Shown here one piece after another: positions 24,208 through 31,317 of a stretch of 58,759 bases of DNA (its first letter is position 1; each line of letters opens with the position of its first letter). A model generated the notes under the pieces. That model was not told the origin of the DNA. It saw only the letters and a program-made list of their open reading frames with translations, and ran no database searches. Where the stretch lies: NCBI GenBank assembly GCA_028703835.1, contig JAQVMB010000008.1:1-58759 (forward strand), in the 5' to 3' direction. The position numbers and the translations under genes are program-made. This DNA is from Candidatus Peribacteraceae bacterium. Its GTDB lineage: Bacteria; Patescibacteriota; Gracilibacteria; Peribacterales; Peribacteraceae.

Positions 24208-26208
24208 ATGTCCCTGTGGTCTCCCTCTCCCGACGGCCATGAACGTGCCGAGAGCCTGCTCTCGGAGGCGGCGCGTGCCGTGGAGGATCCGGTGGATACG
24301 CGGGAAGCGGTGAAACGCGCCATTCTCAAGAGAATCCGGGCTCCCGAAGTATTGCGGAAAGCGGTGGAGCAGACCGTGCCGGTGCCCGGAAAGTCGAAGG
24401 TTTTGTGGAAAGGGATCCTGTCCCGCATTTCTTCCCCATTGGAGACGGGCGGTTTTTGGGACCGTGTCCGTGCTTCCCTCGCTCCCTCTGGAGAGGTGCA
24501 GGCATTCCTGCGCGGTCGGATTTTGGGGCGCTTGCAGCCCGTTCCCGCCGTGCCGTTCCACTATCGCATGGTGCGGTGGACGGCGGTGGCTGCCGTGCTG
24601 CTTCTTGCCATCCGCGTCAGTCCGTTGCTTTTTCTTGCGCCGCAGAGCCGTGCCAGCTCTCCCGTCCTCCTCGTCCCCGCTGCGGGCGAGGTGTCGGTAT
24701 TGATGGGAGGTTTGTGGCAGCCCGTGCAGGGGGAAGTGATCTTGCAGAAACAGGCGGTGATCCGCACGGGAGCCGGCGGCGCCGCGACGATCATCGTCCA
24801 TGATGACGGCGTGTTGCGTTTGGGTGCCGACACCACCGTCGACCTTCGCGACCTCTCCGACCGTCCGTCCGCGGCGGAGGAATTCCCGACGATCGAACTC
24901 CAGGGCGGCACGTTATGGGTGCAATCGCTCGTTCCAGCCATCGCTCCCAGCTGGAGCATTGACGTTCCGGGGGGACGTCTCGTCCTGCATGAGTCGAGCG
25001 TATCGTTGGCTGCGTCGGAGGGTGACACGGAAGTGCAGGTCTGGAACCGTGCCGTTTTCCTCTTCCAAGGGAAGACCGAACGGTCTCTCGTGGCAGGGGA
25101 AGGGATGCGGATGATGCCGCAAGGATTCTCCGCCGTGCGTTCCCTGACGGCCGCGGAGGAGGAGGGAGAGTGGGTGTCCGGGAACCTGCGCCGCGACGCG
25201 GTGCACCGCCGCGAGATCGCGCTCCTCCAGCAGGAACGGCGCACGAAGAACGCGGGCATCCTTCCCACGTCGCCCATCTATCCGGTGAAGCGGGTGGCGG
25301 AGACGGTGGATATGCTCTTCACCTTCGGGCAGGGGGCACGTACGCAGAAGCTCCTCCAGCAGGCCAGCACGCGCCTCAATGAAGCGGCTGCGCTCCTGGC
25401 AACGGGGAGCGGGGCCGAGGCGGCCGAAAAGCCGCTTGAGGAGTACAAGCAGCTTCTCCTCGCCATGGGGTCGGGGTCGGGGCAAGACGCCGTCGTGAGC
25501 AACATGGTGCAGGAACAGGTGGCGGCGGAAGTGTCCGATGTGACCGCCGTCCTGCCGGATGACGATGCGTACGCGATCAAGAAGACGGTGCTGGAGACGA
25601 GCGCCGCCTTGCCGCAGAGCGGGGTGAAGCCGGAAGACGTGGAAGGCGTGCTGCTCGTGGATTCCCTCAATGCGCTGACGCGCCGCGCGCAGGAGGGAGA
25701 CGTGGCCGGAGCCAGCGACGCGTTCAAGGAGCTGGAGCCTTCCCTTGCGCTCACCACTGACCGTTCGTCCCCCCTCTCGCAGCAACTGCGCAAGGAGGCG
25801 CGTGCGGCCCTGACGGTGTTCGCCCACATCCTCGACACCGAAAACCGCGAAGCCGGGACCGGCGCGACGGTTCTTGATCCGGGCATCACGCAGTACCTGC
25901 CTTCGCGCCCGCAACCGGTGGTCCGTTCGCTGAGCGATGATGAGATCAACTCGCTCGTGATGCAGATGGTGAATCGCATCTTCCTCTACAAGCAGCCGCG
26001 CTCGCGCTACAACCAGCTGCTCGTGGAATTCCGTTCCGTGGAGGGCAATGCCGACCGCGGCAAGATCCTGCGCCGCCTCTACCATGCCTTGCCCGAGGAC
26101 GGCTTGGCACGGTATGTCCGCACCGAGTTCCAGAAAGTGCGGGAAGAAGTGGAAGCGAGCAGCAGCAGCATGCATGGCGCTGCGACCGGAAGCGGGGAGG
26201 AGTTGTGA
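24208..26208 (+). CDS. FecR-domain/DUF5667 membrane protein, probable sigma regulator
   Basis: The 666-residue protein has a cytoplasmic N-terminal region (about 1-125), which may bind the sigma factor encoded just upstream. One membrane segment (about 127-147) follows. Then comes a FecR-like extracytoplasmic domain (about 155-310; AAGEVSVLMGGLWQPVQG, TGAGGAATIIVHDDGVLRLG) and a DUF5667-like helical region (PVKRVAETVDMLFTFGQG; LLQQASTRLNEAAALL). The rest is helix-rich. Anti-sigma or sensor function is inferred from gene order and domains. It is in the same direction as the sigma gene, probably one operon. Confidence 0.8.
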   Translation: MSLWSPSPDGHERAESLLSEAARAVEDPVDTREAVKRAILKRIRAPEVLRKAVEQTVPVPGKSKVLWKGILSRISSPLETGGFWDRVRASLAPSGEVQAFLRGRILGRLQPVPAVPFHYRMVRWTAVAAVLLLAIRVSPLLFLAPQSRASSPVLLVPAAGEVSVLMGGLWQPVQGEVILQKQAVIRTGAGGAATIIVHDDGVLRLGADTTVDLRDLSDRPSAAEEFPTIELQGGTLWVQSLVPAIAPSWSIDVPGGRLVLHESSVSLAASEGDTEVQVWNRAVFLFQGKTERSLVAGEGMRMMPQGFSAVRSLTAAEEEGEWVSGNLRRDAVHRREIALLQQERRTKNAGILPTSPIYPVKRVAETVDMLFTFGQGARTQKLLQQASTRLNEAAALLATGSGAEAAEKPLEEYKQLLLAMGSGSGQDAVVSNMVQEQVAAEVSDVTAVLPDDDAYAIKKTVLETSAALPQSGVKPEDVEGVLLVDSLNALTRRAQEGDVAGASDAFKELEPSLALTTDRSSPLSQQLRKEARAALTVFAHILDTENREAGTGATVLDPGITQYLPSRPQPVVRSLSDDEINSLVMQMVNRIFLYKQPRSRYNQLLVEFRSVEGNADRGKILRRLYHALPEDGLARYVRTEFQKVREEVEASSSSMHGAATGSGEEL

Positions 26209-26306
26209 GTGGCCAGTGATCAGAAGTCAGTGATCAGTAGCGGTCAGTACCCTGCTGTCATGTTGTTGATGCAATCTGATCACTGTCCGCTGTCCACTGA
26301 TTACTC
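26209..26306. repeat. Imperfect palindrome of GTCAGTGATCAG-type repeats
   Basis: Left units (AGTGGCCAGTGATCAG, GTCAGTGATCAG, GCGGTCAGT) are mirrored by right units (CTGATCACTGTCCGCTGTCC, ACTGATTACT). It lies between the FecR-like gene and the efp promoter and could act as a terminator-like hairpin without a T-run. Confidence 0.65.
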
Positions 26307-26312
26307 CTTGTC

Positions 26313-26341
26313 TTGACTTCCCAAAGCCACGACGCCACACT
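26313..26341 (+). promoter_or_regulatory. efp promoter (TTGACT-17-CACACT)
   Basis: The -35 is at 26313-26318 and the -10 at 26336-26341 with a 17-bp spacer. ATG 26351 follows after 9 nt, giving a leaderless or nearly leaderless mRNA. Confidence 0.7.
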
Positions 26342-26350
26342 CTGCGGGCT

Positions 26351-26917
26351 ATGTATACGATCACCGACCTCAAGCCCGGCCGTGCCGTCACCCTGGACGG
26401 GCAACCCTTTCTCGTCGTCGCATCGCAATTCGGCCGCAAGAGCCAGAGCAAGGCGAACATGCAGTGCAAGCTGAAGAACTTGAAGACCGGCGCCGTCATC
26501 GCGCGCAACTTCCAGGGATCGGAGAAGATCGAGGAAGCGGACGTAGGCTACCAGCGCGTGCAGTTCCTCTACGGGGACGATGAGCAGGGCTACACCTTCA
26601 TGAACCTCTCGACCTATGACCAGTTCCCGCTGACGGCGGAGACGCTGGAGTCTTCGAAAGGCTACCTCACCGAAGGGCTGGAGTGCGACGCCCTGATGTT
26701 CGAGGACAACCCGATCGGCATCAACATCCCGTCCACGGTCGTCCTGACGGTGCAGGAGACGATTCCGGGCGTGAAGGGCGATACTGCCACGGGCGGCTCG
26801 AAGCCGGCGACCATGAACACGGGCATCTCCGTCAACGTCCCGCTCTTCGTCAACGAGGGCGACAAGGTCCGCGTGAACACGGAGACGGGGGAGTATATGG
26901 AGAGGGCGAATGATTGA
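26351..26917 (+). CDS. efp: Elongation factor P
   Basis: EF-P relieves ribosome stalling at polyproline. All three beta domains are present (188 residues): MYTITDLKPGRAVTLDGQPF, the loop of domain 1, then GYTFMNLSTYDQF and PGVKGDTATGGSKPATMNTG...VPLFVNEGDKVRVNTETGEY. Aligned without gaps to E. coli EF-P, the tip residue that is usually a modified Lys or Arg is Gln32, in the sequence GRKSQSKANMQ. The last 45 bp recur exactly at 27532-27576, with a toxin-antitoxin pair between. Confidence 0.95.
   Translation: MYTITDLKPGRAVTLDGQPFLVVASQFGRKSQSKANMQCKLKNLKTGAVIARNFQGSEKIEEADVGYQRVQFLYGDDEQGYTFMNLSTYDQFPLTAETLESSKGYLTEGLECDALMFEDNPIGINIPSTVVLTVQETIPGVKGDTATGGSKPATMNTGISVNVPLFVNEGDKVRVNTETGEYMERAND
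26873..26917 (+). repeat. Direct repeat, copy 1 (3' end of efp)
   Basis: The last 45 bp of efp, including its stop codon, are identical to 27532-27576. The copies bracket a 614-bp insert that holds the toxin-antitoxin pair. This looks like an attachment-site duplication. Confidence 0.85.
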
Positions 26918-26962
26918 GGATTCCGAGGAAACCAAGGAAGCCGAAGAAGCCGAGGATGTTAG

Positions 26963-27241
26963 TTATGCGATTCTTTGGGTGGTTTGTCTGTAGACAACCG
27001 ATCGGTGCGCGATGAGAAAAATGATCACTTGCCTTTTTTCGATACGGAAAATTACGCGGTAATCTCCCACATGCAAGCGTCTGTAGCCATTCAATGACCG
27101 TCGCAATGGCTTTCCGAATGTTTCCGGCTCCTTTGTCAGTTTCTTCTCAATAGCCGCCTTGATGCGCGATTTTTCCGCTTTCGGCAGGGAGGGGATGTCT
27201 TCGCTGACAACCTTTGCGTGATACGTGAGCACGAAACTCAT
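26963..27241 (-). CDS. RelE/ParE-superfamily toxin
   Basis: The 92-residue protein has the RelE-fold pattern: SFVLTYHAKVVSEDIPSLPK, then KEPETFGKPLRRSLNGYRRLHVGDYRVIFRIEKRQVIIFLIAHR. The conserved basic LHVGDYRVIF strand is intact. RelE-type toxins cut mRNA in the ribosome; ParE types poison gyrase. Which applies here cannot be told. It overlaps its antitoxin gene by ATGA and lies in an insert between two copies of the efp 3' end. Confidence 0.88.
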   Translation of the reverse strand: MSFVLTYHAKVVSEDIPSLPKAEKSRIKAAIEKKLTKEPETFGKPLRRSLNGYRRLHVGDYRVIFRIEKRQVIIFLIAHRSVVYRQTTQRIA

Positions 27242-27459
27242 AACCAGGCTTTCTTATGAGAAACGAATGTCGCATCGGATGTGTCCCGCGCAGCGGCGAT
27301 GGCATTAAGCACATCATCCTCTTCGATTTCTATTGCCAGCTTGATCAAATGCAATGCTTTTGTCGCCTGCGGCACATCATCACGTTCGGCCAGGACATTC
27401 AGTGCCTGTTCCACATCTTCCGGCAAGCTCACATTGATCCGCTTTTTCAGCGTAGGCAT
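27238..27459 (-). CDS. Ribbon-helix-helix antitoxin
   Basis: The 73-residue protein begins MPTLKKRINVSLPEDVEQALNVLAERDD, an N-terminal beta strand and two helices of an RHH DNA-binding domain. The C-terminal region (VLNAIAAARDTSDATFVSHKKAWL) would wrap the toxin. It precedes and overlaps the toxin gene, the usual order. Its promoter carries a palindrome that it probably binds for autorepression. Confidence 0.85.
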   Translation of the reverse strand: MPTLKKRINVSLPEDVEQALNVLAERDDVPQATKALHLIKLAIEIEEDDVLNAIAAARDTSDATFVSHKKAWL

Positions 27460-27475
27460 AGAAATGAGGGGAGAT

Positions 27476-27511
27476 CACTTAAAGTGTAACACCAGTACAT
27501 CACCTGTGCAA
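27476..27511 (-). promoter_or_regulatory. Toxin-antitoxin promoter and likely operator
   Basis: On the minus strand TTGCAC (27511-27506), a 17-bp spacer and TACACT (27488-27483) form a good promoter. The palindrome CACTTAAAGTG (27476-27486) overlaps the -10, where an RHH antitoxin could block polymerase. Confidence 0.65.
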
Positions 27512-27531
27512 GGGGGGCGAACAAAGTCTGT

Positions 27532-27576
27532 GTGAACACGGAGACGGGGGAGTATATGGAGAGGGCGAATGATTGA
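27532..27576 (+). repeat. Direct repeat, copy 2 (displaced efp 3' end)
   Basis: The 45 bp are identical to the end of efp. The 20 bp before it still resemble efp but with changes and one extra base (AACAAAGTCTGTGTG against GACAAGGTCCGCGTG), so it is a remnant gene tail and not a gene. Confidence 0.85.
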
Positions 27577-27689
27577 TCTGGGCTTGTGGTCGCGCGTTCC
27601 TCGGGTACGGGAGGTGAGGAAAGTGAGGAACGTAAGGAAAGGCAGGAGGGTTGAAAGGCGTATCGTTCTTTGCTATGTTTTGGCACTTT

Positions 27690-28343
27690 ATGCCGCAGGA
27701 GTACTGCAAGAATTCTCGGCTATGTTTGCTCTCGGATAGCGAAACGAGGGAAGAGGTTTGGCTGCGTCGGCATCGTCTTCACGCGTCCAACCAAGAGTAT
27801 CTTCAATACATTGCCGATACGGAAAAACGAGGGGCAGTCGTACCCATGACTGAGGAGGAGATCTTGCAGTTCTTTTTGGGAGCGCAATACAGCATGTACG
27901 CAATGGAAGGCGACAAATTGTACTTTACAGATCGTCAGGCTCCCGGGAACGGAAAAGGGATTTGTTATCACCCGACTGAAGATACGAAAGACTCTTTCTA
28001 TAAGGATCAATATGAAGCGCCCGCAGTAGGCCATCTCCTTTGGAGAGAGCACTATGATGAGTTATCCATTCATTCTATGGTGGTGGATGCGGAGTTTCAT
28101 TTTCGTCGATTGATGTACCGAGTGTTGTTGGATGAATTGAAGTCTTTCGTCATTGGGGCGGCAGGCTATCCCGATGTAGAGAAGATTACCGCTGTGGTCC
28201 GTACGGATCTGGAACGACGTTTTTATGAAGAGCATGCTTTTTGTTCCGTTCATTTGCCTTCTGGCAAGGAAGTGATGTGTTGGCAACCCGAGAACGAAGG
28301 GCTTACGAAAACGAACCTACGAAGTCGGAATAAGAAAGCGTGA
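27690..28343 (+). CDS. Hypothetical protein with foreign base composition
   Basis: The 217-residue protein (MPQEYCKNSRLCLLSDSETREE...) has visibly more A/T-ending codons than neighbouring genes. It contains GAQYSMYAMEGDKLYFTDRQ and LDELKSFVIGAAGYPDVEKI and ends in a basic tail. No family is recognised. TATGTT lies 10 nt before ATG 27690; the longer in-frame start at 27651 lies upstream of that hexamer. It is convergent with gatB and sits beside the efp- and gatB-tail duplications, so it is probably part of acquired DNA. Confidence 0.65.
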   Translation: MPQEYCKNSRLCLLSDSETREEVWLRRHRLHASNQEYLQYIADTEKRGAVVPMTEEEILQFFLGAQYSMYAMEGDKLYFTDRQAPGNGKGICYHPTEDTKDSFYKDQYEAPAVGHLLWREHYDELSIHSMVVDAEFHFRRLMYRVLLDELKSFVIGAAGYPDVEKITAVVRTDLERRFYEEHAFCSVHLPSGKEVMCWQPENEGLTKTNLRSRNKKA

Positions 28344-28358
28344 GTAACCGTCAGCAGG

Positions 28359-28412
28359 TCACAGTTGTTTGAGAAGAATCTCATTCACCATATTCGTCCC
28401 TTGGTTTCGGCT
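28359..28412 (-). pseudogene. Second, diverged copy of the gatB 3' end
   Basis: Eighteen codons on the gatB strand read SRNQGTNMVNEILLKQL-stop, aligning with the real GatB end SKGQANPKIVNDILLRKIGS. It begins 14 bp after the gatB stop. The spacer contains GTCCC...GGGAC, similar to the CCCTGAGC...GAAGGG element at the rlmD and rlmH tails. Codons are more A/T-rich than gatB. Confidence 0.65.
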
Positions 28413-28426
28413 CGGGACAAAAATCG

Positions 28427-29862
28427 TCACGATCCGATTTTGCGCAGGAGTATGTCATTGACGATTTTCGGGTTCGCCTGTCCCTTCGATTGCTTCATGA
28501 CGAAGCCGACGATGGCGCCCAGGGCTGCGGCCTTGCCCGCCTTGTAGGATTCGATGGCTTTCGGATTCGCCGCGATGGCTTCGTCGACAAGCTTCTCGAT
28601 GGCTCCCGTGTCCGAAATTTGCTGCATGCCTTCCGCTGCGATGATATCCTTGGGCGCCTTGCCCGTCGTTACCATCTTCTCCAGCACGTCCTTGGCCGCG
28701 TTGCCGGAGATCTGCCCGCTCGCGATGGCGGAGGCAAGGTCGACGAGATGGGCTGTTGAGGGCCCCTGGGCCACGTCCTTGCCCGCCTCCTTCAGGAAGC
28801 CCATCAGCTGCGTCAGGACGAGGCTGGAGGCCTTCTTCCCGTCCTTCGTGACGGCATGCACGGCGTCGAAGCGCTTGCGCAGGGCGGTCTGGTCCGTGAG
28901 CATCGCCGCTTCCGCATCCGTCAGGCCGAGAGCGCGGTAGTCCGCTTTCAGTTGTGCGGGCATCTTCGGGAGCGTCTTGCGGATGGCTTCGATCTCCTCC
29001 TTTTTGAATTGCAGCGGCGGGATGTCGGGTTCGGGGAAGTAGCGGTAATCGGTGGCGCTCTCCTTGTCGCGCAGCAGGCGCGTGCGGCCTTCGTCGTCCA
29101 TCCAGCCCACGGTGATGTCTCCCTTGGGCGGTCCCTTCTGTTCATTCCACAGCTCGCGCAGGCGATTCTCTTCGTAGATCAAGGCTCGTTCCAATGCCTT
29201 GAACGAGTTGAGGTTCTTGATCTCGCTGCGCGGGTTGAGCTTCTGCGTGCCTTTCTCGCGCAGGGAGATGGATGCGTCGAAGCGCATCATGCCCTTGAAC
29301 ATGTCCGCGTCGCTCGCGCCGACGGCGATGAGGATACGGCGCAAGGCCTCCGCGAACGCCACAGCCTCGTCTGCGTTTCGTAAATCGGGCTCGGTCACGA
29401 TCTCCATCAGCGGCGTGCCGGCGCGGTTGTAGTCGCACAGCGTCAGGGAGCCGCGATGGCTCAGCTTGCCAGCGTCATTCTCCATGTGCAGGCGCGTGAT
29501 GCGGCACACCTTTTCTTCTCCGCCCAGTTCGTACGTCACCTCTCCCTTGGATGCGAGCGGGAAGTCGTACTGCGAAATCTGGTAGCCGGCGGGGAGGTCC
29601 GGGTAGAAGTAGTGCTTGCGGTCGAAGTGGCTGGCGGCGTTCACCGTGCACCCGATGGCGAGGCTTGCTTTCACCGCCTTCGCGACGGCTTCCGCGTTCG
29701 GGACGGGGAGCGTGCCGGGATGGCCCATGCAGATCGGGCACACGGTGGTGTTCGGCTCCTTGCCGAACGCGTCGTTGTCACATCCGCAGAACATTTTCGT
29801 CTTCGTATTCATCTGCGCATGCACCTCCAACCCGATGATTGCTTCTAATTCAACGGACATAC
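28427..29862 (-). CDS. gatB: Asp-tRNA(Asn)/Glu-tRNA(Gln) amidotransferase subunit B
   Basis: GatB, with GatA and GatC (not in this window), converts Glu-tRNA(Gln) or Asp-tRNA(Asn). It starts MSVELEAIIGLEVHAQMNTKTKMFCGC and has the Zn-site cysteines (CGCDN...CPICMGHPG). It also has the kinase core (HFDRKHYFYPDLPAGYQISQYDFPL; DYNRAGTPLMEIVTEPDL) and the YqeY-like tail domain. At 478 residues it is full length. The longer open frame upstream of 29862 reads through a CCCTGAGTGAGG-type repeat and is rejected. Confidence 0.95.
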
Positions 29863-30003
29863 TTGAATCGGAGAGTGAAAGCCGACTTGCCCTGAGTGAG
29901 GAGCGGAGCGACGAGCCGAAGGGTAATGGCTTCCAGTTCCGGCACGGGGAGAGAGTAGCTTCTCTTGATCTTCTGGCGCAAACTGAGCGCGTCGGACGTG
30001 ATA

Positions 30004-30033
30004 TTGACAAAATGTAAAATTGCTTTATATTAT
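30004..30033 (+). promoter_or_regulatory. Strong promoter of the second ECF sigma gene
   Basis: A perfect TTGACA (30004-30009) is followed by TATATT (spacer 16) or TATTAT (spacer 18). ATG 30041 follows 7-9 nt later. It is the best consensus match in the window, in a conspicuously AT-rich stretch. Confidence 0.75.
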
Positions 30034-30040
30034 CATCACT

Positions 30041-30679
30041 ATGCCACGAGAAACATCCATTGATCGTATACCCGAAGCGACATCCCGAGAGTCAGACGAG
30101 GAACTGTTGCTGGCGTATCGGGAGACGGGTGATATGTGCATGTTCGAAGAGCTTGTTCATCGTTATGGGCGGGAGTTGTATTCATATCTGCGCCGATACT
30201 TGGGTAACGCCGAAATGGCGGAGGATGCGTTTCAGCAGACGTGGCTGCAAATTCATTTGAAGTGCAATACGTTTGAAGACGGGAGAAAAGTGCGCCCCTG
30301 GCTTTACACCATTGCCACTCATCAGGCGATCGATGCCCTGCGGCGGCACAAGCGGCACAAGATGCCAAGCCTCGATCGTCGCGGGACGGCGTCCGGCGAG
30401 GGGGCGGACGAGGGTGCCTTGGTGGACTTGCTCAGGGACGATTCCAGTGAGGATCCTGCAGTGACTCTGGCCCTTGCCGACATTCGCGAACATGTGCGGG
30501 AGGCCGTCGGCGCGTTGGCGGATCCGTTTCGGCAAGTGGTGGAACTCGTCTATTTCGAGAGGGTGAAGTATCGGGAAGCGGCAGACATTCTGCAAATCCC
30601 CGTCGGTACGGTCAAATCGCGCCTCCATGCAGCCGTGGAAAAAATAAAAGAGTTGCTGCCGGAAGAAGCCGCCGCGTAA
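30041..30679 (+). CDS. ECF-type RNA polymerase sigma factor
   Basis: The 212-residue protein has sigma region 2 (MFEELVHRYGRELYSYLRRYLG; AEDAFQQTWLQIHLKC; VRPWLYTIATHQAIDALRRHKR), an acidic linker (GADEGALVDLLRDDSSEDP) and region 4 (ALADPFRQVVELVYFERVKYREAADILQIPVGTVKSRLHAAVEKI). It is a second ECF sigma in the window, not related closely to the one at 23.6 kb and without an adjacent anti-sigma gene. It is convergent with def. Confidence 0.93.
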   Translation: MPRETSIDRIPEATSRESDEELLLAYRETGDMCMFEELVHRYGRELYSYLRRYLGNAEMAEDAFQQTWLQIHLKCNTFEDGRKVRPWLYTIATHQAIDALRRHKRHKMPSLDRRGTASGEGADEGALVDLLRDDSSEDPAVTLALADIREHVREAVGALADPFRQVVELVYFERVKYREAADILQIPVGTVKSRLHAAVEKIKELLPEEAAA

Positions 30680-30685
30680 TGGTTT

Positions 30686-31183
30686 TCAGGTTGTCGTCCC
30701 GACGGGGGCGTAATCCGAGATCAGCACGCCGTCGAGGTGGTCCACTTCGTGCTGCACGACGCGCGCATTGAAATCCGCGAGGCGCCGCTCCTGCTCCTTT
30801 CCTTGCAAATCCAGATACTTCACCGTGATTTCCCGGGCGCGCGGAACCGTGACCTGCAGGCCGGGCAGGCTGAGGCAGCCTTCTTCGTCCAGCGTCAGTT
30901 CATCGCTTTTCCAGGTGATGTCCGGGTTGATGAGGGCACGGGCTTTCTCATCGATGACTGCGATGCAGACCCGAACGTTCACACCCACTTGGGGCGCGGC
31001 GATGCCCGCTCCCTCCTCTTTGGTCATGGAGTCCGCCATGTCCCGCAGCAATTTCTTGATTTCCTTCGTCACCTTCGGCACCCGTTCATTCTTCCTGCGG
31101 AGGATCGGGTTGTCGGCGCCGGTGACGATGGGAAGGGGGGACAAAAAAATTGAAAATGGAAAATTGAAAATGATTGTTTCCAT
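30686..31183 (-). CDS. def: Peptide deformylase
   Basis: It removes the N-formyl group from new proteins. All three motifs are present: GAGIAAPQVG, EGCLSLPG and QHEVDHLDG (metal ligands Cys and two His). The usual N-terminus would be near LSPLPIVTGADNPILRRK. From ATG 31183 the first ~15 residues (METIIFNFPFSIF) are encoded by an ATTGAAAATGGAAAATTG-type repeat. TTG 31144 would start at MSPLPIVTG and match the family better. GATAAT from the same repeat lies 5 nt before the ATG. Confidence 0.93.
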   Translation of the reverse strand: METIIFNFPFSIFLSPLPIVTGADNPILRRKNERVPKVTKEIKKLLRDMADSMTKEEGAGIAAPQVGVNVRVCIAVIDEKARALINPDITWKSDELTLDEEGCLSLPGLQVTVPRAREITVKYLDLQGKEQERRLADFNARVVQHEVDHLDGVLISDYAPVGTTT

Positions 31184-31213
31184 TATCAATTATCCACTAT
31201 CAATTATCAATTG
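31145..31213. repeat. AT-rich repeat array overlapping the start of def
   Basis: Units of AATTGAAAATGGAAAATTG (left) and ATTATCAATTATCCACTATC (right) lie around the def start. The array provides both a -10-like GATAAT and an ATG for def. It is related to the array at 20561-20613. Confidence 0.65.
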
Positions 31214-31214
31214 G

Positions 31215-31244
31215 TCAGGCGACTAATTGTCTGATGGAAGCCAT
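31215..31244 (-). pseudogene. Second copy of the dnaQ-like gene 3' end
   Basis: Ten codons read MASIRQLVA-stop; the exonuclease gene at 40018 ends MAAIRQLVS-stop. Most differences are single bases, several of them synonymous. The two copies have the same orientation and bracket the whole 31.3-39.9 kb giant gene and its terminator, as expected for the two ends of an insertion. Confidence 0.7.
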
Positions 31245-31265
31245 TGTATGGTTTTCCTGCTGGAT

Positions 31266-31306
31266 GGAAAAAAACGGCCGCGGGAGGAAATTCCCCATCG
31301 GCCGTT
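31266..31306 (-). terminator. Rho-independent terminator of the giant gene
   Basis: On the minus strand AACGGCCG pairs with CGGCCGTT around an 18-nt partly paired loop and is followed by a T-run, 12 bp after the stop of the 2868-residue gene. Confidence 0.85.
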
Positions 31307-31317
31307 GCCCCTCACTA

